Positions 54,806 to 61,232 of a stretch of DNA of 64,000 nt are shown here, piece after piece; positions within the stretch are counted from its first letter, which is position 1, and each line of letters begins with the position of its first letter. Made by a program: the position numbers and the translations under genes. The DNA comes from Gammaproteobacteria bacterium RIFCSPHIGHO2_12_FULL_63_22. Lineage in GTDB: Bacteria; Pseudomonadota; Gammaproteobacteria; Xanthomonadales; Xanthomonadaceae. The notes beneath the pieces were generated by a model. The model ran no database searches and was not told where the DNA came from. It saw only the letters and a list, made by a program, of their open reading frames with translations. The stretch lies in contig MGYJ01000061.1 of assembly GCA_001801685.1 (NCBI GenBank), positions 345,078 through 409,077 on the forward strand. Reading direction: 5' to 3'.

Positions 54806-55195
54806 CTAGATTCTTTTCTTCATCTTGTGATCGGCATTCCGCCCGCGGCCACCAGGTCCTTCGTCCCAAACCATTTCACAGACTGCCGATAGCGCCGGTG
54901 CGCCAGCTTGCCAAGTCCAGGCAACAGGCAAAAAGCGATTCGTTTGGTTCACAATTTCGAGCGCTGCCCGAAAAGACACGTCAAGGCCAGATTCGACCTG
55001 CAGGATGCCTTCGGGAAGCGGTTGGAATTCACCGCTCGCTTCGTCGTGCATGTGCGGCATGAAAATGCCGAGGTGGTGTTCGGACAATCTACGAAGCATC
55101 TCCTGTACATCCGGAAGCTGCATTGCCTCCTGTGCAATCTTCAATGTTTGTGGCAAACCGCGGGCAGTTCCTTGTGAAACACTTGCTATGTTCAC
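54806..55195 (-). CDS. Hypothetical protein preceding the CPD ATPase, 129 aa
   Basis: The GTG at 55195 is chosen because AAGGAGG lies eight bases upstream; the longer track ORF reads through the leader. The soluble protein contains LPDVQEMLRRLSEHHLGIFM and PHMHDEASGEFQPLP, then SGLDVSFRAALEIVNQTNR; the HH and HMH clusters could bind metal. No family is recognised. It is the first gene of a minus-strand run, with a possible FNR-type site about 160 bp upstream and a leader hairpin (CCGCCAG-tctc-CTGGCGG, 55238-55255). Confidence 0.7.
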   Translation of the reverse strand: MNIASVSQGTARGLPQTLKIAQEAMQLPDVQEMLRRLSEHHLGIFMPHMHDEASGEFQPLPEGILQVESGLDVSFRAALEIVNQTNRFLPVAWTWQAGAPALSAVCEMVWDEGPGGRGRNADHKMKKRI

Positions 55196-55352
55196 TGTAC
55201 TTTCCTCCTTGAATGCCATCGGTACATGGGTGGTTGACCGCCAGTCTCCTGGCGGCGATGAAGGCAGACGGCCGGCGCCTGGCGGCCAATATCGCAATGA
55301 ACCGATTAAATCGCCGCCCTCATGAAACTACACCCTTCGGGCGATGGGTCCT

Positions 55353-55366
55353 TTGACCCAGATCAA
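55353..55366. promoter_or_regulatory. FNR/Anr-type box
   Basis: TTGACCCAGATCAA matches the FNR consensus TTGATNNNNATCAA in nine of ten defined positions. An FNR-type regulator is encoded 1.9 kb to the right. The site could serve the minus-strand 129-aa gene and copper ATPase, or the MFS gene. Confidence 0.6.
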
Positions 55367-55400
55367 TTTGAGAAGCCTAGAGTCGTGTCCAGACACCAAT

Positions 55401-55420
55401 GACAAATTGAGACAAATTGG
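55401..55420. repeat. Tandem direct repeat of a 10-mer
   Basis: GACAAATTGA is followed directly by GACAAATTGG. Two copies spaced by one helical turn could be a regulator site upstream of the MFS leader; there is no other evidence. Confidence 0.5.
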
Positions 55421-55577
55421 CGCGGAAAGTGGAATGCGGGTAGTGCATAGTCATGCGGAAGGCTCAGCCGTCTGCACAAACCACGAAAGCTGGAGGCCTC
55501 ATTTGAGATGGCGCCACGTTGCCAGGCGAAGATGACCTTTAATGCTATGCACGACCACCGTTTTAGAAAGGATCGAT

Positions 55578-55655
55578 ATGCGGAGTGCTCAGCACGTTGG
55601 GGTCTTCCCGACTGACGTTTACGTATTGCTTCGATCACCTGACTCCAGCGAATGA
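55578..55655 (+). CDS. Leader ORF overlapping the MFS gene, 25 aa
   Basis: The ATG at 55578 is preceded by AAAGGATCGAT, a good ribosome-binding site. The predicted peptide MRSAQHVGVFPTDVYVLLRS plus five more residues ends at TGA 55653-55655, which overlaps the MFS ATG (ATGA). The MFS start itself has no Shine-Dalgarno sequence. This is the arrangement of a translational coupling or attenuation leader peptide, as known for several antibiotic-resistance genes. It is too short for the ORF track. Confidence 0.6.
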   Translation: MRSAQHVGVFPTDVYVLLRSPDSSE

Positions 55656-56902
55656 ACGGCATCGAATGCGCTTCATCAATCATGCCTCGCGGGACGGTCG
55701 CCACGCTATTGATCGCGGTTTTCACGGTGTCCGTCGGCTTTGGCATTGTGCTTCCGTTACTTCCTTTCCTTATAGAAGGGCTGCTGGGCGCAGATGCGAA
55801 CGTCACGCAAGTTTCTCGGCACACTGGGTACCTGACGGCTGTCTATACGCTGGCTCTTTTTCTGTTCGCTCCCATGTGGGGTCGATTGTCTGATCGGCGG
55901 GGCCCACGTGGTGTGCTGCTGGTCGGACTTCTTGGATTCGGCGCCACGCTGCTAGTTTTCCCGTTCGTCGAGAATCTGGCTTTGGTCTACGTCGAGCGGT
56001 TCTTGAGCGGAATGTTTGCCGCCGCAGTGACACCGGTCGCGGCCGCCGTGATCGGCGGCTTTGCTGGCACCGAACAAGGTCGAGCACGGCGGCTCGCCCT
56101 TGTCAGCATGGCCGGCATTGCTGGTTTCCTGCTTGGACCAATGCTAAGCGTGTTTATTTCCCGCTTCGCTACCTACCTCTTTACCGTCGCCGAGCCTGTC
56201 GGGTCGGTCGCGGCCCCGCTCGTGGCGACGGCATTGGTAGCGTTCGTCGCCAGCGGCTTTGTGGTGCTTGTCGTTCCTGACCGGAACGATGGCGATAGCT
56301 CAAAGAGAGCTCAGATCGCCGCAGTTCCAATGCCTGCTTGGCTCGTCCCCAAGCTACTCATCCTTACCTTCATTGTCTCCACCGCTGTCGGAGTCTTCGA
56401 AGTCGGCCTGGCACTACGCGGCAAGCAAGATCTTGGCCTGACTCCGACCCAGATCGCATTGATGTTCAGTGAGTGCAGTCTCGTCATGTTTGCAATGCAA
56501 GCGATCGCATTCTCGCCCTGGTTCAGGCCCGAGGGCACTCGCAGGATCATCGCGCCTGCGCTGGCCGTGCTGGCAGCTGCCTTGTTCTTCGTACCAAGGG
56601 CTGATGATTTTACATTGATGCTGGTCGTGATCGGCGCTGTTGCGGCCAGCGCAGGCGTCCTGTCGCCAATCCTGACTTTCTGGATATCCGCCAAGGCAGG
56701 AAGCGTGCAGGGCTGGCAACTAGGAAAGCAAACTGCCGCAGCCAGCCTCGGGGTCACGCTGGGCTCCGTGGCCGGTGGACTCCTCTTCAACGTCGCCGCG
56801 TTGCCAGGCGCTGCCTTCATTTTGACAGGCGGGCTGGTAGTGGTTGGCCTTCTGTTGAGTCTGGGGATGGCTCGTCAACTGGTGCGCCAGGGATCGACGT
56901 GA
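55652..56902 (+). CDS. MFS efflux transporter
   Basis: Inner-membrane transporter of 416 residues with about twelve hydrophobic segments and the MFS loop signature MWGRLSDRRGPRGVLLVGLL between helices 2 and 3. Proline and glycine patterns in helix 5 (AGIAGFLLGPMLSVF) resemble the drug:H+ antiporter motif C. The substrate is unknown; drug or small acid efflux is plausible. The start codon overlaps the leader ORF and lacks its own ribosome-binding site. Confidence 0.88.
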   Translation: MNGIECASSIMPRGTVATLLIAVFTVSVGFGIVLPLLPFLIEGLLGADANVTQVSRHTGYLTAVYTLALFLFAPMWGRLSDRRGPRGVLLVGLLGFGATLLVFPFVENLALVYVERFLSGMFAAAVTPVAAAVIGGFAGTEQGRARRLALVSMAGIAGFLLGPMLSVFISRFATYLFTVAEPVGSVAAPLVATALVAFVASGFVVLVVPDRNDGDSSKRAQIAAVPMPAWLVPKLLILTFIVSTAVGVFEVGLALRGKQDLGLTPTQIALMFSECSLVMFAMQAIAFSPWFRPEGTRRIIAPALAVLAAALFFVPRADDFTLMLVVIGAVAASAGVLSPILTFWISAKAGSVQGWQLGKQTAAASLGVTLGSVAGGLLFNVAALPGAAFILTGGLVVVGLLLSLGMARQLVRQGST

Positions 56903-56915
56903 CCTGATTCACGTC
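56896..56915. terminator. Hairpin between convergent gene ends
   Basis: GACGTGA-cctgat-TCACGTC is a perfect 7-bp stem across the MFS stop and the stop of the RND remnant. No T tract follows, so termination efficiency is uncertain. Confidence 0.4.
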
Positions 56916-57115
56916 TTGGCTAGCGAGGGACCGAGCGCCGGTACTGTTGTATTGTTCCGTGAGAACTCGCGTCGTTTGACCAAGGAATGGATCGCGGGGA
57001 TCATGATCAGAATGATCGTCATTGAGGAAGCCATTCCGCCAACTATCGGCGCGGCAATCTGGCGCCCAAACCGCTCCCGACCCCCAAACGTCGTGGTCAC
57101 CATTTCGTCGCCCAA
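56909..57115 (-). pseudogene. C-terminal remnant of an HME-RND pump gene (cusA/czcA-like)
   Basis: The 68-residue ORF contains RFGRQIAAPIVGGMASSMTI and ILIMIPAIHSLVKRRE, which match the last transmembrane helix and end of CusA/CzcA-type pumps (usually RIAAPMVGG..S...LIVIPVIY). Nothing upstream in any frame continues the pump; the preceding residues (EDGSASSALGDEM) are unrelated. It is the leftover 3' end of a deleted gene, in convergent orientation to the MFS gene. Confidence 0.65.
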
Positions 57116-57259
57116 CGCGGACGATGCGCTTCCGTCTTCCCCGCCATTCTTCGCTATTCTGTATGGAAGGCCAACAGCAATCTGAACAGTCTCCTACCTG
57201 AGAGCGCCGCGCGGAGGCGTAGATCTTCCGGCAAGAGCCCTCGCGTGAAAGGATGGCCA

Positions 57260-58048
57260 ATGTCCAGAGTTGCTGATCTACCTTTGCTGCGACTGCGTCA
57301 TGGCTGTGCCGCGTGTTCTTTGCGCCACTCCTGCCTTCCTGCTGGAATGTTGGGCGGCGATTTGTGGCGCCTTGATGGCATAGTGCGCCGGCGAAGTCCG
57401 ATGGAGCGGGGTGACCGTCTGTTCCGAACCGGTGACGTGCTGTCCTCGATATTCGTGGTCCGCGACGGCGGCTTCAAAACAGTCGTCTTGCGCGAAAATG
57501 GCGAAGAACAAGTGCTTGGTTTCCATTTGCCCGGAGACCTCGTCGGCCTGGATGCTGTGGGGCTTGGGAATCACCGCTGCGACGCGGTCGCGTTGACCAG
57601 CACAAATGTCTGCGAGATACGCTTCGAGGACCTGGCGGGCGCTTTTGCCGACCTGCCAAGCTTGCACAAGCAACTGTTGCGGCTGATCGGGCAACATAGC
57701 AATCGCGATCAGGACCACATGGCGATCCTCGTTCGTCCTCAAGCCAACGAACGCATTGCCTTGTTCCTGCTTAACGTGGCGGGGCGCTATCGCCTGGCCC
57801 TGTTCCCTGTGCACGCGTTCAAACTGCCGATGAGTCGCGGAGACATCGCGCGCTACATGGGGCTGGCGTCGGAGACGGTGAGTCGCGGCTTTAGCCGATT
57901 GCAGGATGATGGAGTGATCGCGCTGCAAGGGCGAGTTGTCACTATTCTCAATGCCGGCGCACTCGGCCGCTTGGCGCAGCACGAAGAGATGATAGAGCCA
58001 CCAAGGCACAATGAGCGTCGCGTCGCCTGCATCCACGGAGCGGTATGA
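57260..58048 (+). CDS. fnr: FNR/Anr-type oxygen-responsive transcription regulator
   Basis: CRP-family regulator of 262 residues from the ATG at 57260 (AAAGGA upstream; GTG at 57245 is possible). The N-terminus has GCAACSLRHSCLP, the C-x2-C-x5-C spacing of FNR, and a fourth cysteine occurs in NHRCDAVAL, so it can carry an oxygen-labile 4Fe-4S cluster. A cNMP-binding-like barrel and a winged HTH follow, with SRGDIARYMGLASETVSRGF giving the E..SR recognition residues of FNR. It should activate promoters with TTGATNNNNATCAA sites at low oxygen. It stands between the stress cluster and the pentose phosphate genes. Confidence 0.93.
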   Translation: MSRVADLPLLRLRHGCAACSLRHSCLPAGMLGGDLWRLDGIVRRRSPMERGDRLFRTGDVLSSIFVVRDGGFKTVVLRENGEEQVLGFHLPGDLVGLDAVGLGNHRCDAVALTSTNVCEIRFEDLAGAFADLPSLHKQLLRLIGQHSNRDQDHMAILVRPQANERIALFLLNVAGRYRLALFPVHAFKLPMSRGDIARYMGLASETVSRGFSRLQDDGVIALQGRVVTILNAGALGRLAQHEEMIEPPRHNERRVACIHGAV

Positions 58049-58130
58049 TTCGGCTGGGATCTAGCAAAGTCGAGTCTAGGTTTGTTGGCTGCGGTGTGGT
58101 GTCCCTTGACGCCAAGTACGGGGCAAATTC

Positions 58131-58322
58131 ATGAACGGATACGCGCCGCGCCTGTATTTCGAGACCTGGCGCTGGGCCGGTGTGCTGTTCTACATCCATG
58201 CCGGCAAATGCCCGCCGAGCACCGGCACGGAGGCGATCGTCCACACGAAACGCCCGCCGCTGGCGATTTTCGACGAACCCCACACGATCGGCTCGAGCTA
58301 CCCCCGTGGCGCGCCATGCTGA
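58131..58322 (+). CDS. Hypothetical protein, 63 aa
   Basis: Short ORF overlapping the HAD gene start by 7 bp. The product contains RLYFETWRWAGVLFYIHAGK and PPLAIFDEPHTIGSSYP and has no recognised domain. No clear ribosome-binding site precedes the ATG at 58131. The overlap with the next gene and the absence of a better alternative support it weakly. Confidence 0.45.
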   Translation: MNGYAPRLYFETWRWAGVLFYIHAGKCPPSTGTEAIVHTKRPPLAIFDEPHTIGSSYPRGAPC

Positions 58323-59086
58323 CGCCGGCTGACGTGCGGGGCAGGACCGGAGAGGCGGAATCTGGCGTGGTCTTCCTGCTCGATGTCGACAACACCCTGC
58401 TCGACAACGATCGCTTCGCTGCCGACCTCGGCGAGCGCCTGCAGCAGGATTTCGGCGCCGACGGTCGCGACCGTTACTGGGCGCTGTACGCGAGCGTGCG
58501 CGAGACGCTGGGGTATGCCGATTACCTCGCCACGCTGCAGCAATTCCGCGCCGGGCTGGACGACGATCCCGACCTGCTGCAGATGTCGGGCTTCATGCTC
58601 GACTATCCGTTTGCCGCACGCCTTTATCCCGGCGCGCTGGCGGCGGTTGCGCATCTGCGCACGCTCGGCACACCGGTGGTGTTGTCGGACGGCGATGCGG
58701 TGTTCCAGCCGCGCAAGGTCCAGCGCTCCGGCATCTGGGAGGCCGTACAGGGCAGGGTGCTGATCTACCTGAACAAGCAGCGCATGCTGGACGCGATGCA
58801 GCGGCGCTTCCCGGCAGCGCACTACGTGATGGTGGATGACAAGCCGCGGCTGCTGGCCGAAATGAAATCCGTGCTCGGCGATCGGTTGACGACGGTGTTC
58901 GTGCGCCAGGGCCATTACGCGCGTGAGGCGGTCAGCCAATCGATCGCCCCGCCGCCGGACCTGATGGTCGAACGGATCGGCGAGCTGGCGGGCTTCGATC
59001 TGAAACGCTTCGGCCTGCAACGATTCGGCCCGCCAATGGCCACTGCCGCCGGCCCCCCGGCACCGACCGGTCAGGAACAGCCATGA
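58316..59086 (+). CDS. HAD-family hydrolase
   Basis: Cytosolic phosphatase-like protein of 256 residues from the ATG at 58316; the longer track ORF reads through the leader. The nucleophile motif is VVFLLDVDNTLLDNDRF, motif II is VVLSDGDAVF, then a lysine region RKVQRSG and motif III HYVMVDDKPRLLAEMK. The substrate is likely a sugar or small phosphate, judging from its overlap (ATGA) with transaldolase. The Pro/Ala-rich C-terminal tail has no known role. Confidence 0.87.
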   Translation: MLTPADVRGRTGEAESGVVFLLDVDNTLLDNDRFAADLGERLQQDFGADGRDRYWALYASVRETLGYADYLATLQQFRAGLDDDPDLLQMSGFMLDYPFAARLYPGALAAVAHLRTLGTPVVLSDGDAVFQPRKVQRSGIWEAVQGRVLIYLNKQRMLDAMQRRFPAAHYVMVDDKPRLLAEMKSVLGDRLTTVFVRQGHYAREAVSQSIAPPPDLMVERIGELAGFDLKRFGLQRFGPPMATAAGPPAPTGQEQP

Positions 59087-60165
59087 ACAACCTCCAGCAA
59101 CTGCGTGATCTCGGTCAGAGCCTGTGGCTGGACAACATCACCCGCGAGCTGCTCGACACCGGCACGCTGCAGCGCTACATCGACGCCTACGCGATCACCG
59201 GGCTGACCTCGAACCCGACCATCTTCGACGAGGCGATCGGCAACAGCGCTGCCTACGATGCCGGCATCGCCGAGAAAGCAGCCGCCGGCCTGCGCGGCGA
59301 GGCGTTGTTCATCGAACTCGCGCTGGAAGATCTGCGCCGCGCCGCCGATCTGTTCCGGCCGGTGTTCGATGCCACCGCGGGCGTCGATGGCTGGGTGTCG
59401 ATGGAGCTGTCGCCTCTGCTGGCCGGCGACACCGCCGGCAGCATCGAGGCCGCCACGCGCATCCACCGGCAAGCCGGTCGCGCAAACCTGTTCGTCAAGA
59501 TCCCGGGCACGCCCGCAGGGGTGGCGGCGATCGAGCAATCGATTTTCAACGGGGTGCCGATCAACGTCACCTTGCTGTTTTCAGCCGAGCACTACCGTGC
59601 CGCTGCCGAGGCCTACCTGCGCGGTATCGAGCGCCGGATCGACGCCGGCCTGGACCCCGCGGTCGGCTCGGTGGCGTCGCTGTTCGTTAGCCGCTGGGAC
59701 AAAGCGAGCGCGGATCAACTGCCGACGCCGCTGCGCAACCAGCTCGGTATCGCGATTGGCCAGCGGACCTACCGCGTCTACCGTGAGCTGCTCGCCTCGC
59801 CGCGATGGCATACGTTGGCGGCGGCCGGTGCGCGCCCGCAACGGCTGCTCTGGGCAAGCACCGGCAGTAAGGACCCGGATGCCGCCGACACGCTGTATGT
59901 CAACGCGCTCGCCGCGCCCGACACGATCAACACGATGCCGGAGAAGACCCTGCGCGCCTTTGCCGAGCACGGCCGGGCGCCAGGTGCGATGCCTGCCGAC
60001 GGCGGTGATGGCGAGGCCACGCTGCATCGCTTGACTCAGGCCGGCATCGATATCGAGACGCTCGCCGCGCGACTGCAACGCGAAGGCGCCGCGGCGTTCG
60101 TGAAATCCTGGCAGCAACTGCTGCAGCGCATTGCCGACAAGACGACGGGGCTCATCCTTTCTTGA
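59083..60165 (+). CDS. tal: Transaldolase
   Basis: Pentose phosphate pathway enzyme of 360 residues that transfers a dihydroxyacetone unit between sugar phosphates. Family motifs are GLTSNPTIFDEAI, the substrate region ANLFVKIPGTPAGVAAIEQS, and the Schiff-base lysine in RLLWASTGSKDPDAADTLYV. It is the long TalB-like type found next to gnd or pgi. The ATG overlaps the HAD gene. Its 3' end overlaps the convergent gnd gene by 14 bp. Confidence 0.94.
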   Translation: MNNLQQLRDLGQSLWLDNITRELLDTGTLQRYIDAYAITGLTSNPTIFDEAIGNSAAYDAGIAEKAAAGLRGEALFIELALEDLRRAADLFRPVFDATAGVDGWVSMELSPLLAGDTAGSIEAATRIHRQAGRANLFVKIPGTPAGVAAIEQSIFNGVPINVTLLFSAEHYRAAAEAYLRGIERRIDAGLDPAVGSVASLFVSRWDKASADQLPTPLRNQLGIAIGQRTYRVYRELLASPRWHTLAAAGARPQRLLWASTGSKDPDAADTLYVNALAAPDTINTMPEKTLRAFAEHGRAPGAMPADGGDGEATLHRLTQAGIDIETLAARLQREGAAAFVKSWQQLLQRIADKTTGLILS

Positions 60166-61057
60166 TCGGATGACCGCCGAATTCATTGCGCATCGCCGCC
60201 AGCAATTTGTCGGCGAACGAATTGTCGTCGCGCGAGCGCAGGCGTTCGATCAATGCCTGGGTGATCACCGGCGCCGGCACGTTGAGGTCGATCGCCTCGG
60301 CCACGGTCCAGCGGCCTTCGCCGGAGTCGGCGACGAACGGCGCGATGCCGTCCAGGGTCGGATTCTTGCTTAGCGCGCCGGCGGTGAGATCCAGCAGCCA
60401 CGAGCGCACCACGCTGCCGTAACGCCAGATCTCGGCGATCTGGTGCAGGTCCAGGCCGAACTCCTGCTTGTGGCCGAGGATTGAGAACCCTTCGGCATAG
60501 GCCTGCATCAGTCCGTATTCGATGCCGTTGTGGACCATCTTGGTGAAGTGCCCGGCACCCACCGGGCCGACCCGGCCCCAGCCCTGGTCGGGCGCCGGCG
60601 CCAGCGTCTCGAAGATCGGCCGCAGCCTCTCCACCGCCGCCGCGTCGCCGCCGACCATCATGCTGTAGCCCAGCTCGAGCCCCCACACGCCGCCGCTGGT
60701 GCCGACATCGAGGTAGTGGATACCGCGGGCGGCGAGCATCGTGGCGCGGTCGAGCGTGTTCTTGTAGTTGGAGTTGCCACCGTCAATCAGAATGTCATCC
60801 GGCGCGAGCAACGCATGCAGCGCCTGGCAGGTCGCGTCCACCGGCGGTCCGGCCGGCACCATCATCCACACCGCGCGCGGCGCCGGCAGCGCTGCCAACA
60901 TGACTTGCAGCGACGCTACCGGCTCGACGCCGTGTTGCGCACTACGCGCACGCGCCTCTTCACTGTGGTCGAATCCCACCACGGCGTGACCACCGCGCAG
61001 CAGACGCTGCGCCATGTTGGCGCCCATCCGGCCCAAACCGATCATGCCGAGTCTCAT
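60152..61057 (-). CDS. gnd: 6-phosphogluconate dehydrogenase, decarboxylating (short type)
   Basis: Makes ribulose-5-phosphate and CO2 from 6-phosphogluconate. The 301 residues match the short NAD-preferring GntZ/YqeC type rather than the 470-residue form. Visible motifs are the Rossmann loop MIGLGRMGANMAQRLLRGGH, substrate site ILIDGGNSNYKNT, DVGTSGGVWGLELGY, and HFTKMVHNGIEYGLMQAYAE with the catalytic lysine. It is divergent from the GH94-like gene. Confidence 0.93.
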   Translation of the reverse strand: MRLGMIGLGRMGANMAQRLLRGGHAVVGFDHSEEARARSAQHGVEPVASLQVMLAALPAPRAVWMMVPAGPPVDATCQALHALLAPDDILIDGGNSNYKNTLDRATMLAARGIHYLDVGTSGGVWGLELGYSMMVGGDAAAVERLRPIFETLAPAPDQGWGRVGPVGAGHFTKMVHNGIEYGLMQAYAEGFSILGHKQEFGLDLHQIAEIWRYGSVVRSWLLDLTAGALSKNPTLDGIAPFVADSGEGRWTVAEAIDLNVPAPVITQALIERLRSRDDNSFADKLLAAMRNEFGGHPIKKG

Positions 61058-61232
61058 GCGTGCTCCTTGGAAGACCCGACCATTGGGCGGGACGGAAAAA
61101 GTGTGCGTTACAGCCGGTTACGCCCTTGTCTTGCCGCCGGCGGGGCTAAACCGGCCGATCGACTGCTCGTTGACCCTATCGTGACCCGCATGGTGACATG
61201 AGGGGCGCAGTCCGCGTGGAGGCTCTTGGCTC

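Larger units (their letters stand above)
55196..55577. other. Intergenic control region between divergent genes
   Basis: A 382-bp stretch without a credible gene. It holds the leader hairpin CCGCCAG/CTGGCGG (55238-55255) of the minus-strand gene, an FNR/Anr-type box (55353-55366) and a tandem 10-mer (55401-55420). The 153-aa minus-strand ORF in the track is the antisense of the MFS gene start and has no protein-like features. Confidence 0.6.

Noticed and set aside
61058-61232. FNR-type site in the gnd/GH94 divergent promoter (TTGACCCTATCGTG)
   Set aside because: Only the left half-site fits; the right half lacks ATCAA, so it was not called.
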